A stretch of DNA of 64,000 nt, taken from NCBI RefSeq assembly GCF_020382885.2, contig NC_058495.1, positions 1,588,127-1,652,126 of the forward strand. Reading direction: 5' to 3'. The translations under genes were made by a program, and so were the position numbers. A model generated the notes under the pieces. It was not told the origin of the DNA. It searched no databases and saw only the letters and a list, made by a program, of their open reading frames with translations. Below, piece by piece: positions 1 through 13,285 of the stretch (positions are counted from its first letter, which is position 1; each line of letters opens with the position of its first letter). This DNA comes from Scatophagus argus. Lineage: Eukaryota > Chordata > Actinopteri > Scatophagidae.

Positions 1-3000
1 AACCTGAAGGACCTGCAGAACATTATCCATGAGATAGAGCTGCTGGGGAGCTCCAGAGACCGACAGGTAGAGGAAGCCATGCTGTGTAATCAGAAACTGG
101 AGCAGGAACTGTGGAGCTCTAAAGAGACTGTGGCTGCCCTGGAAGACTGTAACCAAGCCCTGAAGAGGGAGCAGGTGGGCTTGAGGAAGAAGGTGGAGGA
201 AGCCAGGCAGGTGCTGCTCAGCAGCCTGGGTAAAGTGAAGGAACTGGAAACTATGGCTAGTCATGTCCCAGCGCTGCAGCGACACATCCTCCAGCTGGAA
301 TCAGAACTCCTTTACCACAGGTAAAAGCACCATGTCTCATGTAGTATTTTAGCTATCTTTACACAGCAGTCTTTTAAAAGCTTTTACTCTTTGAGGTCAC
401 ATCACGTGAAATTATACAAATTTTATGCTGTGACATGCTGATAATCCAAGTGAATCACTTTTTTTGCTTCACTTAATTCAGGCCAAAATTATATTCACCT
501 TAGCCAGTTTCTTGTTGAGAGTGGAAGGTATTGGTAGCCGTTGCTGGGAGCAGTTACCCTTCCTGCACCTTGTGGAGTTTTGTCACACATTAACAAAAAA
601 TGCTTGTATACAGTGTTTCTCACCAAAACAGTCTAGTTATATCCCTGAGTTCTAACAAAAGTGGGCATTTAATTCCTCATAAAACATTTGCAAAGCCATT
701 ATTATTAAGATTTTAAATAGGGATTGTTTACAACCATGTTTGCTTACAGGCTTTATTGCGTTTGTTCACACTTTGCCGCTACCACTTGACAACCAGTCAG
801 TGCTTGCTGTACAGCACATTTACTTTCTTATCAAAATGTCCTTGAAATTGCCTTTTCTTTTTGTTTGATCCTGCATAACAGAGTAAGCTGCAGATAAGCT
901 GAAGACAGCAGGTGACTGTTAATAATGTATCCTAGTAACACACACTATAGTAACACACCTAATAACACACACTATAGTAACACACCTAGTAACACACACT
1001 ATAGTAACACACCTAATAACACACACTATAGTAACACACCTAGTAACACACCCATAGCCATAGTTGTGTGGACATTCACACGGATGCATATCACTGGATC
1101 ACGCAGATCACAAGACTACATACTTAAGACTACACTTGGTTGGTGCAACCCATGTAAAGTCCATCCTTGACTGGGGCTGCGGTGGTATGGACTCTTTCTT
1201 ACCATAGTGTTGAAGCAACTTTTCCACGCACTTTGGCTGAATACGGCAGTGGGACGCATGTTGAGTGTGTGGTTGAGTGAGTGAGACAGAGCAGCAGCAG
1301 AAAGTGAGCAGTCAAGAATTTAGAAAACAAATCCATAATAAGAAATTCAACACTGAATGTCTTCTATGATTATTTATCAACTTCTCCGTGACTACCAGTT
1401 TTTGTTCTTGTTGTTATCATGCTTGTTAGCTGTCTGATGTTAATCCTATGATGTTCTTGTTTGAGTTGGGTTGTTGTCCTGACTTGTCAGTCCAATAGTA
1501 AGGTTTGTTCCTGATGTTCAACATGCTGCTTTCGGCTCAGCATCGCAGCCTACCATTATGAATCCAAATTTAATGTACTTAAAGTCATGATTATTTTATG
1601 AAATTGCAAGTCTAATTATGAAATAAGAGCATACTTTTGAAAATGGGCATTTAGAAAGAAAACTTTCATGAAAGATGATAAAATAACATTTTCTAATGAT
1701 GAGCTTAAATTATTTAGCAAATCATTATTTTCCTTAATCTTATTTTCCTATTAGTTTTCCTTAATCACAGTAAATCGTGGAACACGTATATTATTGTTTA
1801 TGGATTATTTATTTAATAATTGTTTATTTAATATTGAGCGCTAACTCTGAACACAGTGTAAGTTGGTCTGTAGGTGAGGGTGGGGGTTGCAATCGTGACC
1901 TCAGAATCTCTAAAAGTTTGGCTTCTGACCCACTGGAAAGAAAGATTGCAGTTGCAGCACAATTTTTTTTGACATGTTGATACCAATTCGTATTTGATGT
2001 ATTTATGTAGAAATAAGGATATTTCTTCAGATTTTCCTGCAATTTTACATTGGAGCCACATCGATGCATCAAAGGAAATAATACCCCAAGGTCAGAGAGA
2101 CATAGAGAGTACATAGGTGAGACAAAGACCTTTTTACATCTTCATTATGCCTGGCCAGCTGTCACCTCTGAGCAAAACAAGTGTTGTGCTGTTCATCACA
2201 TCATGATAAAGAGGGGCTTCGCTTTGCGGGTTATTGCATTTGAGAGGCTGTGTGGAAAGAGTGAAGTGTAATTAATTATAACTCCTCCTAGAATACTTTG
2301 TTTACTTCTGGCTTCATGTTTGGAAAACGTATGAGGGCTTGATGTGGTTTACTCTTTCAATTTTCAATCTTGTTGTGTTGTAGTTTCTTTAACAGGCATT
2401 GTGTGTGGCAGGTCGCTCTTGCTTGAGCTCTGCTACTGTTGAAACTGTTCATTTTGGTGGAAATAAGGGTGTAATTGGACTTTAAAAGTACAACATCACT
2501 GGTTTAATGTCCAGTCATATAGTCGATGTCTGGAGGTCTTTCTTTCTTAGGCAGCAGTCTCTTAATGGTTGTAACATTTACCCAGTTATTAATATAATGC
2601 TGAATTCTAAGATGAACTCAATACAGTCACTCACAACCAGACCCATATGACTGAGGTTCGCACTTCTACTTGCCTTTAGGTGATTCTAAATAACAAAATT
2701 TGGAAACCCTTCTTTTAAAACTAAACTCCATTAATCTATGCAGAATGCCTTCCAAAGTCCTTTCACTACCCTTCCATTGACACCCTAATAGCAAATAATT
2801 CAACAAAACAAAGGCTCTGACTTATCAAGAGAAAGCTCCATTGAGAGAGAAGCTCAACTGACTGACCCTTGAACAATGAACAATACCACATAGGCAGCCC
2901 CATCCTGTGGATCTTAGCAACCAAGCCCCATGAATATGTCCACTGAAAGCCTTACTTCTTGCTCAGTCACATCCCATCCAAAGACACAGTTAGAGAGACA

Positions 3001-6000
3001 TGCCAGTTGAGGCAATGTGCTTTAAGATCCCAGTGAGACGCAATGCTTTTTTTTGTCCTTCTTCAAACTTGCTTATAAATTGTAACTTCATCGTTACTTC
3101 AAAATTAAAGTCACTGCTCTTTCAGTGTGCCGTCACGATGTCAGGTATCTTGGATCATATAGAGTTGCAGGTGTCAAGGGGTCTGCTGTGATGACTGAAA
3201 GCAACTTTATCCCTGCGGCTTATTTCTAAGCTGTTGTGACAAGTAATGAAATGAACAGTTACAGGGCTGGGTGGTGAGTGAAAGAATGGGTGACTGCTCC
3301 TGTGTGTGTCCATGTGTGTGTCCATCTGCAGCTAATCTCGCACGCTTCTGGACCCGTTAGCCTAATATTTTCTGTGCACATTTCTGACTCTATGCTCAGC
3401 AACCTCTTGTGGTTGCAGAAGATTCACAATTTTTGTGAGTGTGTGTGTGATCAACAATTGCACTTTTATGAGTACTGGCGTATCTATGTCGGTACTACAG
3501 AGAATCTGTTTTGGTTGTGGGGGATTCACAATCGCAAACTGTTGACAAAAGTCCAATCTTTATGATACCTTATAACCCAGTCTCATCAATATTTATTTGA
3601 TCCACACTCTACAAAGTGTATTGTCCAGTTCACATATTACAGTTAGATGAGAAGATTGATACCACTCCCATGTCTGCAAGGCAAACATGAAGCTGCAGCC
3701 AGCAGCTAGTTATCTTAGCTTAGCATATCACTGGAAACAGAGGGAAAAAGTTAGCCGGACAAAATCTGTTTACCAGCACCTCTAAGACTATTAATAATTA
3801 ACACTATATCTTGTTTTATCAGTCCAAAAACGATAGGCTGTGGATATACATGTTAAATTGATTTCCCTTTTTTTTCATCTTGAAAATGCTCTTTCAACTT
3901 TCCGTCAACATCCCATTGGTTTAAAAAATGCAGTAATCGATATGAAACTTAAGATGTGTGGGTGTTATTGCATAACATGTATGTAATTTCTTTGGATTGT
4001 GTGCTAGACCTCAACAGATGCTGAGAATCAGATGGGAGTCACACCCTAAACTGGAGTTTATTAGCACAAGAAAGTTTTTGTATACTGGTACTGTGTCAGT
4101 TTTAGTTAAGCTTTTTTTTCTCCAGAAGGTAAAGGGGATCTAAATCAGTCAGTGTAGCCTATAGAGCTCTGTAGGCCTGAGGGGTCAGACAATAGGAAGC
4201 ACAGTGAGAGGAACGAAAAGAAATGAGGGGGAGGAGAGTCCACCATCTGGAGGAAGATGCAAACACTCAAACTGTTTGTTCACGGTGGTGAAATGATGGA
4301 CATGTTTTTCACGGTCCACACAAGAGCCATGGCTTCATTCAACTTTACGCCTTCTTTTTTGCTCCTAAAACAGAAAATGAAGATATAGAGATGCAAAACC
4401 ACTCATTAAAATGAACTTGGCTCATCTTTCACCCAGAGCTTCTTCATTTTTATTGTGCTCTTCCTTCCAGTTGTCTCTGTTCGCATAGTTGAGAGATTTC
4501 ACGAGAGCATACCCAAGCACATGTGTCCTAAGTGTGCACGTTTAAAACTCACTTTTTGTTTTATCAGCACTCCTGCAGACGTCTTTTCTGCACGCTTCTA
4601 ACCCTTGGCCCTCTGAAGGCAGGCCCCAGGGGAGGCATAATCTCCCAGCCTTTTCATGCTCGCTGCATGGCGCCTGAGAGCAGAGGGCTAGCAGACCATT
4701 TATCTGCCCCCACACAAGAGCTGCAGCATTGTGTGGAGCAGGTGCTACCATGGCATTCCTCCCCTTTAAATAATGTGGAAAGGAGCCACTCAAGGGATGT
4801 GTGGGACTAGTGGCATTCTGGTGCTGCCGCCTTACTGTTGTTCTTGAACAGCCTTCAAAATCTCACTCTGCCAAATGGATTCATTTTCACACTGAACCAC
4901 TGCCCCCTCTCCCTGTCTTTCTGGTTTGGAGGTATGCTGGCATCAGCAGAATCACAACACACACAAAATATCTTATAAACTTATGCCACCCACCCATGTT
5001 GGACATGTCTCCCTCTACATTTCCCTCTGCTTTTAATACCCTCATTTATTTGACTTTGGGGGTTTCCTTGCACGTTGCTTGTCATGAAAAGTTTAACTAC
5101 CATCTGTAAGTGTTACAGCTATTGGCTTTTGGATAAAGTCCTCAGCTAGTGCTAAACAATGACCAAATCTCTGAAGCTGCTTTTGTATCCCAGACACTAA
5201 GTGACTGTATGGGTGTGACCCCAGAGGACTTGATTAATAACTGTCAGCTATGTAAACATGACCCCTCACCCGTCTCCCTCATGCTGCAGGGCACCAACAA
5301 GCACTGAACTTCAGGTTCAAGCTCGGGTTTACAGCGTGCCCTCATTTTTTACCTTTACAGAGAAAGGAGACTGTCATCGAACAATGACGCCTGTAAGAGG
5401 AAACTGCTCCTCAGGGAGTGGATGAGAGGGAGCAGTGATGGGTGTGTGTGTGTGTGTGTGGAGGAGTCTGGATGTCCCGGCTCTAACAACAAACTGTTGG
5501 ACCCCCCCGGCCAAAAGAAAGGCTGCAGACTTCAGCTAATAGGAATAATAATAATAAAACAATTAGAAATGCCCTTACATAGCACAATAGAGCTTTTTTC
5601 ATGTGGAAGTTTACTCCTGTGTGAGTGCTTTGATGGATGTAGTAATAATTAGGGCAGCAAAATGTTTCACCATATTTATATAAACCATTTGTGCATGTTC
5701 TCTGCCAAGAACTTAAATGTCAAGCCAATTTAATTTTGGCCATAGATAAGCCAAAGGATGCCTTTTATACAGGGACCTGATAAAAGAGAGGGAAAAGCCA
5801 TACAGACAGTTCAGAAGATGTTATTGATTATCTGTCTGCTCCATTTGTAGAGCATTTCCTCTTTGATTCTCCAGCTAACTTGTTGGCCCTTGAAAATGTA
5901 GTTTTCCTTACTTCTATTCTTTTCTAATTGACACAGTTGACACCAAACACTAAACCTTACTGTAGAGCAGCACTAGTCCCTTTTTTTGGCCACTGGGGGG

Positions 6001-9000
6001 GTAGAAGTACTCCAAAGCAAGCTTTCACAGCTGTAGCTTTAACATTTCCCTTATAAAGTTTTCAGTGCTCACAAGTTCCTTTACTACCAGCAGATGTGAA
6101 TCAACGCTAACATTCATTTGAGGTTGTGAATCTTCCCACCAACTGCACATGTACATGTAGTATTCACTCACTGCCAGCTTTGCTTTGGTCTCCACTAACT
6201 GAAATATATCAGCTCTTAAACTGCTAACAATTTTACTGTCTATATGGTACTGAACAGCTAGCAAACAGTGCAGGGCTTTTTATGGAAAATAGCTTTTTTT
6301 GGCTACTGGAAGCAGGGTTCATGACTCATATTTTAAATGTGATATTAAACCAATTAGCTAATGAAAGCTAAAACTCAGAGAAACATTGGCATTAGTTTGA
6401 AATCATGTGTCTATCCAATCTAGGGAATGCAAGCACAGTATACACTCTCCTTTTGTCTTTGTTTTGGTCTCCCCCAGCTCGTCTGTAACTAGTGGCTAAC
6501 GTTGTGTGTCAAATGATACTAGGTCGGCATTGCACAATGAGAATCACTGACAAGTTACCTGCTGCTGTAAACATGGTAAATGAGAATGGTGAGACTAAAC
6601 CGAAGAATAAAGTTAAATGACAAAACTAATTAGCTGAAACGTGATAGAGCAGAATTCTGTCAAGTTAGAATTCTCTGTGAGTTCATCACTATGAGCAAAT
6701 CCTTTCACAATATATCGCTGGTATGGAACTTCTAGTTATCACATGTTCAAGTTGTTTCTGTGCACAAAATGTGGGGAATTTCCTCACTCGCTGTAGAAGA
6801 TGGAAAACGTTTGTATTAGTGTATACTGTGAACATATTCCAGAAAGTTCTTGCAGAAAGAAACTGCTCGAGTTCAACATTAACAATTTATCATCACTCAC
6901 TCATATGTAAAAAGACACTTATATTGCTCTTTGAAGTCCGCATTGTATTTCACTTTCTCTATTTCCCTCTCTCAGCAAAATAAGCAAATGAATAGATATT
7001 TTTGTTTTGGCAGGTCAAACCCACCAATGCTGCTTTTCCATTTGGTCCATTGGTGAGAGATATGATGCCTGTCTAATGAAATGCTGATCAAATTATGTCA
7101 GTGTCTGCTGCATCCCACAATCGGACCACTATCCACCATGTCTGTATGAGCTACTTTCGGGTGTCTGTATTCAACCAGTTGGAATTCCTATGCTCGGCAC
7201 CATCACCAAACACTTCACGGTACTCAGGGATCTCCAGTCAGGAGGTCATTCTTTATATTAGCGTAAAAAAAATGTCAAATGTGTGAGCCAGAAGCTGTGG
7301 CCTTGCTACAGTATTCACTGGACACAGGCTGCAGCCACTGTCAATTAAATTGCAATTAGTCACACCAAAGCCTGCATTTGAAAAAGCCCTCCACTAGTTC
7401 ATTCCTGAGTGTGAGCGTCTCCACAGCAACCAGCAGAGTTTTGTGTGTTCACGTCAGTGCACCAGTTCCATGTTAGCTCATGAGGGCCAGCAGCTGCATT
7501 CAAACTAACTCCTTCTTTCCTCCATCGTGGGCCCCCGCTAACTTAAACATGACTCTCTGATTGATTGCCTGAAATCATGCTGCAGTTGTTGACCGTCAGC
7601 GAAGTCAGTCGTTTCTTAGCAGCTTTGCACAAAAAAAAAAAAACCTCAAATAGTACACAGAGGCAAAGTATAATGTTGTCTTACGGGATAGTCTGCCTCA
7701 TATCAACAGGACATAAGCATGAGTTCTTTGTGATATTTTTCTTTTTTTCCAGAAAGTCAGCCTGGTAAGACCAATTTTTGAGATTTTGTCCTTTTTTTTT
7801 GGCAAGACATCATCATCTGGAAACACTTATTCTGAGATTTATGAAGGCCCCCTATCGGATTTCCCCCAACACAAAAGAGCAGACAGAAAGAGAAACGTAG
7901 GAAATTCAAACCATTACAGAATGACTGATCCAAACAAACTGTAGTCTCATTCTTTTTTTTTCAGGAGCAAATGTTTGAATCTGCCTTTGAAATAAATGAA
8001 AACTTGACATGTAGAATAAAAGTGTTAGCTATCTTTTCATGTGGATTTGAAAAGATATGTAACAGAGTTTAGAAAACTGTTCATGTGTTTAAAGCCCTCA
8101 TCCAGTGTCAGCAATTGCGCTTTTACCTCACGTCTTGCAATCTAACTCCTGCACATTAGCAGCACCATTCCACCACTGACCCACATTACTATAAAAATGC
8201 CTTAAAGATACAATGTCTGGCTTCAATTACTCCACCCAGATTTGGCATACAACATCACAGGCCTCTATAAAATTATCCTGGCAGTTGTAGATGTGGCTTA
8301 ATACACACTGCCTTGTGTTACTTGATGTGTTCTCTTTTATGTTGGAAATTGATTTGGACTAAACTTTTCTCATCTGTCCAGATTTGAAGACCAGTTTTAG
8401 CCCATTGGTCAGTGTCGGTTCATGTGCAGAGACACTCACAGCAGCAAAGATCGGTCATGTATTTGCAGAAACCATGCCGTCAAACAGCTGTATTGAACTT
8501 AAGGTGTTCTCTTTCAGGTCGGAAGTGTCAAAACTACAGTTACCAAGCAGTACCAGGACAGAGCAGCAGCTGAGTGGTGGCGGCAGGCCGGGCCAGAGAT
8601 GTTACTCAGACACACAACGTGGCCGCTGTTCTCCGACAGGGCGTGCTGTGACAACCCCAGATAAGAGTAAGCTGCTAATGAAAGTACAACATCTCTTTAC
8701 TGCACAAGGGTCAGAGGAATTATCAGAGAATTCTTTTTTATTTATATTCATGAAAAGAGAGTCAAATGACCACTTGCCCTTGCACACTGTATCTACTTAA
8801 TAAAACCATAGATCTGTTGACTAATGGTGCAAATGCTCTGATACAGAATGGGATACAATAGACTACTTTTGCTAAATAGCAGTTTACTTCTCCTTTTGAT
8901 AAAGAGAGTAACTACACAATAGCTGCCAGCCTCTACGTTTATGGTGGTTGGAGTGGTTATATTAACGATGCTGGTGTGCGGTGGTGTCTAGTGGAAGAGC

Positions 9001-12000
9001 AACTGTTTCGCTCAGTGGAAGGCCAGGCTGCCTCCGACGAGGAGGAAGACAAGTGGACCGGAGACCAGCGGAGGCAGGTGGACGAGGTGAAGAGGATCCT
9101 GACCAGGCTGTCCTGTTGTGGGGAAAGGTACTGCACATCCATATCATCACTCAGCACCAAGTTACAGCTACCTAAAGGCATATATAATACTGTTTTGTGG
9201 TATGCCTCAGTTTCCTATCTAAAGGTAATGGGAATCATGGAGTATTCTGGGGTGGGGATGAGGATAAGGAAGATGTCGTTATTTGTCACTTTCCTCTCTC
9301 ATATGTCATCTGTAAATCCTTCATCATCAGAAATCTATAAAGTACGCACAAATGACAAACACCTGTATAAAGAGAGGCTCTCGAAAGAGATTAATTATAT
9401 CTAATCATGCATAATTAGTCTACATAACTAGTAAAATGTCTCATTTTAACTGCATACTTATCTAATGTTAAAGCTGTTGTCACTTTGTCTCTGTCTCTTC
9501 TTAAGACGTGCGCTCACGGTGTCTCATGATGTCATATCGCATGATCTAATTTTTCTTTTGTTTGTTTGTTAGTCATTTGATTGGCTGTTCTCACATAGTC
9601 AGTCCAGTCCTGACATATTTGTATTCCAAAGTTGGTATAAATACGTATGTGTCTTTTTAGCTGCTAGTTTCGCTTTCTTCACTATAGCTTCATTATTCGT
9701 TTTGTCTGCCTGCTGTTTGGTGCTGGGCAGTTATAGTTAGCTGGAAATAAGATTAATGCAGGCTTGTTTGAGAAAAAATGTTTGGGTCCTGAAAACAAGG
9801 TTTCATGATGACAATGTTGAGAGTGAACCACATAGTAAACATTCCGTGAAAGCAATAGACTGATATTAAAGAGCGTGTTGTGCTTCAGCATTGGGTGATA
9901 ATTCTCTCTCCATTTGTCACTCCATTTCATATTACACATAATGCAACAGATTTATCATGAATTAAAAAAAATAATTACAGAGTTTAAGCCTGAGTGAAAG
10001 TGTTAGTCCTTTAGAATTTATTATTTTGTATGGATTCCTTCATGTGAGAATATACAGTATATAAAGTTCACACAGGTAGGTATTGCCACCTGTTTTCTGT
10101 AAGTGCTATAGGTCAGAAGCAGTCAGCCTCTTCAACATCTATCCCAGGGTTCACACTTGTAGACACACTCAGATCAAATCAAATAAATGAACTGTACTTA
10201 TATAGCGCTCTTCCAGTCTAAATAAGCACTCAAAGCACTTTACAAATACAAGCCGGCATTCACCCACTCACACAAGCATTCATACACTGGTGGTAGAGGA
10301 TACCATGAAAGGTGGACTTAAACACCAGATGTAGTATTTTTATGTGGAGTGAGAAGGCTTGGTGTTGACATGCGATACAGAACTTAAATAAAGACTAAAA
10401 ACACATTAAAACATTGAGAAACAATGTACTGTTGCTCAGGCATGGCTGCATGGGCAGTGGTAAGACATATCATTCTCCCAGTGTTTGTCAGACTCTGACC
10501 CTTTTTGCCTGCTCTTGCAGTTCTGAGACTGATAGACTTTATGTCCTCTGGATCTGTGTTGTTGATCAGGTGCGACGACAAGGCGTTCAAGAAGCTGATG
10601 TCTAATTTTGGGAGCCTGAGGAGTGAGGAGAGCTGCAGTGCTGTCGTGGAGCTTCTGGAGAGGGTGACCAGGCTGCATAAGCAGCTGGAGCTGAAGGAGA
10701 GCCAAGCAGAGTTAGACATGGACCAGGTACAAACCACCACTGACCACCATCACACCTGGGTGGCCTACTACAGCACCCTCTGTCCTGGTTTCTGGAAACT
10801 GCTCTCTCTGGACAATGTACTGTGTTGCATTACATCGTGGTCATTTCATGGTGGTATTTAAGGTATGAAAGTAGATTAGAGAGGACTTGTGAAGGTTGTT
10901 ATGAAAGGAGAGGCCTTCAAAGGCAAAACCACACGTGTAGCTTCCACCTAACCAAACCACCAGCAGCGGTACCAGAGCCTCCCTCTATGTGTGTGAGTGG
11001 GTGTGGGTGTGTTTGCAGCTGTTTCTTAGTGGAGCTGACCACAAAAACACTCCCCCTTGTCCCACATGACACATATGAATATCATGAATTAAAGCTTTCT
11101 TGCTACAGTTGAGCAGTATTTTCACAACACAGGAAGACAGGAGAAGGGGAACAGTGATGTAATGTGTTCCCAGAACATCGCAGCACTCAGAGAGGAAAAG
11201 TTCAAACTAAACAAAGTCCTGACTGTGAGGCTTTGTTTATGTGCACGATATGTGGGGTTAGACCTTTGTCCTTTCATGTGTTATGATGTAAAGGTGCACT
11301 GCTGGGATTTCCATGATTTTTGGCAGGCAAACCCACACGATGTTGGCTGAAAACTCACTCTAACCTCAACATTTGACATACATTTACACTGGGTATATTT
11401 ATATTGTGTTTAGTGGGGCTGTTGAGTAAAAATGGTACTTTTCCGAGACAGAGTGACATATTCAACTGCTCCTGTAACAACAAGATGCTGCGTTCATCCT
11501 ACAAAAACATTTCCACAAATCTCATGAAGATCCAAACCAAAAACAAGTATCCTAACAAGTAGTGAGTATGTCTCCAAAGCCTGATATATTTCATTCCTCT
11601 GTTCCACAAAGCTTCACCGTTGTCCGAAAAGTTGCATAAACGTGTAAGTGAACCACATTTTGACATTGGATGACATGTTCCTTTATTTCCTTCCTTTATG
11701 ATCACACACACACACACACTGTACTCAGTCACATACACCGTTACTCCTCAGTAAATATTCACTAAAACATATCTATATTAATCCACAGCTGAAAATAGTT
11801 CCCAAAAATTAAATTATTTGCTCCTGTTAGGGTAACTTTTGATATGATATGCATGTGTTACTGTTACATATATTATTACATATGGCTATTATATTAGGAT
11901 TTCCTGGACTAACATTGTTGGTTTCAGTCTTTATATAGAGTCTTGCTCTTAGAATGTTTTGTATTTTAAGTATAGATAGTGCATATACACTGAAAGTGAG

Positions 12001-13285
12001 CTCAAGTGATACAGTGTGAGGGATTACGGTATCTGGTTTTCTTTTCAAGTCAAGAACTTTTGATCCTTGCACTTGTCATTAAGACTGTGTACGTAAACAG
12101 TAAATCATTAAATATTAGGGTAAAGACTTGCTTTAAGGTTAGGTTGAGATTATAGTTAGGTCAAGGTAAGGGTCAGACCCGACCCTGTGTAGGCAGAAGG
12201 AGGTTACTGGTTTGCATTGTGTCTTCCAGGTGAAGGACTCTCTCCTGCAGGAGCTGCAGCAGAAGGCAGAGGAGACCGAGCTGCTTCAGATGGAGCTGCA
12301 GATGCTGGAGACGGAGAGAGTCCGTCTGTCACTGGTGGAGGAGAAGCTAATGGACATCCTGCAGCTCCTCCAGCAGCTCAGGGACCTGGTTAGTTATCAT
12401 ACAGGGTGACTGCATGACTGCGTCTGAAGAGATTCAAATTGTTATCAACCAAGGTGTTGTGCTAACAGTCAACATGCTTTTTAAAATTTTAAAGGCCATA
12501 CATATTGTTTTGATTATGCAAAATCTTGTAAGCAGCAGTCAGACCATCATCTGAATTGAAACTCTTTACTGATACTCATAGAAAATAATTTTTCTGGGTT
12601 GGCTGTTGAGGGAAAAAAGCAAATTTAACATGTTCACTAACTGAATACTGAATTTATTCTAAATCTATCTATCATTCGCTAAAAAAAGTCCTCTGTGACC
12701 TCTTGAATCAGCAAACTTGTCGTACTTGTCATAGGACTAACTAGCTTGCTTGGATATTTGTTCATTCATTTGTGACCTAACCCTAAGAACAGGAAAAGAC
12801 CGATCATAGCTCTGAGAGCAAATAAATTTCCCTTGCTGAACATGTGTCAGAGCATCTCTGTTACAGGTCCTCCTGTTAAAGCACTAGTTAATTGCCTGAT
12901 AGCCATCTGAGGACAGCTCTATCTGTTTCAGAATGTCTCGCGAAGGTCTCTTGGGAAAATCTTGCTCAGCACTTTGGAGTCTTGCAGTGACCCACAACAT
13001 GGTGAGTAAAGCTCACACACCCAATAAAATCCAAGTCCTGTGAAATGTGATAATTAAAATTTACAGTTACTCAGGGGATTGATTACAACTCTTGTTGGGT
13101 TGTCTGTAAAATAATTCCCTTGGTGGGCACATCTGCTTTGTTTTTGTACAGGCAAAGCCCACATTCTGGAGGTGCTCAATGCGCTCTATCATGAGTTGGC
13201 TGTGTGTGAGATTCTGTCTGCTGGTGGACCTTTAGAGCGAACACAGAGTCAGCAGTCTCTGAACGCCCTCATCATCTCCTGCTAA
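1..13285 (+). CDS. Unidentified coiled-coil protein, C-terminal 391 aa (5' end outside window)
   Basis: Eight exons join in phase: 1-320 (partial), 8518-8666, 8992-9127, 10570-10726, 11174-11224, 12230-12388, 12932-13001 and 13152-13285, ending in TAA. The first exon reads from base 1 as a heptad-rich coiled coil ([20 protein letters not shown]). Exon 2 is low-complexity (Ser/Arg/Gln). Exon 3 carries an acidic patch (ASDEEEDKW), and exons 4-6 return to coiled coil rich in Leu, Glu and Lys. The last exon is a short helical tail ending NALIISC. The 51-bp exon at 11174 is too small to stand out alone, but it keeps frame and has good AG/GT borders. I do not recognise the family. A centrosomal, adaptor or EF-hand/coiled-coil protein (for example EFCC1-like) is possible but unproved. 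No membrane segment or catalytic motif is visible. It is transcribed in the same direction as CFAP57, about 3 kb upstream of it. Confidence 0.75.
931..1050. repeat. 27-bp tandem repeat with 54-bp alternating pattern
   Basis: About 4.4 copies of a 27-base unit built on CTATAGTAACACACCTARTA. The R position alternates G, A, G, A between successive units, so the array can be read as two copies of a 54-bp higher-order unit. It lies in an intron and has no gene-like context. Confidence 0.9.
3600..3830 (+). repeat. Teleost interspersed repeat, copy 1
   Basis: The block contains TTAGCTTAGCATA, GGAAACAGAGGGAAA and CCAGCACCTCTAAGACT. This matches a family I know to be dispersed widely in fish genomes. 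A second copy lies in the opposite orientation at 38505-38625 inside AP5B1. No coding capacity is seen. Confidence 0.6.
5950..6600. repeat. Dispersed non-coding repeat, copy A
   Basis: This stretch carries pieces such as TTTTGGTCTCC and the block on the antisense of TTTCCCTTATAAAG that recur around 21790-22160 and 62440-62700. It is probably a degraded non-autonomous DNA transposon of a fish-wide family. The boundaries are approximate. Confidence 0.4.
10160..10330. repeat. SINE-like teleost repeat
   Basis: The sequence ACTTATATAGCGCTCTTCC followed by CACTCAAAGCACTTTACA is a hallmark of a very abundant fish repeat family. It lies in the intron just upstream of the exon at 10570. Related tails (TATAAATAAA plus GAATTGAATT) occur at 27330-27590 and 57510-57625. 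Confidence 0.5.

Larger units (their letters stand above)
321..8517 (+). other. Large first visible intron of the coiled-coil gene
   Basis: This 8.2-kb intron separates the first two visible exons. The upstream exon ends in phase 2 (CAC AG) and the next begins with G, so the frame is closed without a further exon. It holds a 27-bp tandem repeat (931-1050), a teleost repeat fragment near 3600-3830, another near 5950-6600, a short (GT)n at 5442-5460 and several A- or T-runs. Open frames in it have no splice-consistent borders or protein-like composition, so I see no additional gene. Confidence 0.6.

Noticed and set aside
931..1050. Possible CRISPR-like array or coding repeat
   Set aside because: The units are contiguous tandem copies without spacers, in a vertebrate intron. 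The open frame across them (SNTHY repeats) has no splice or start support.
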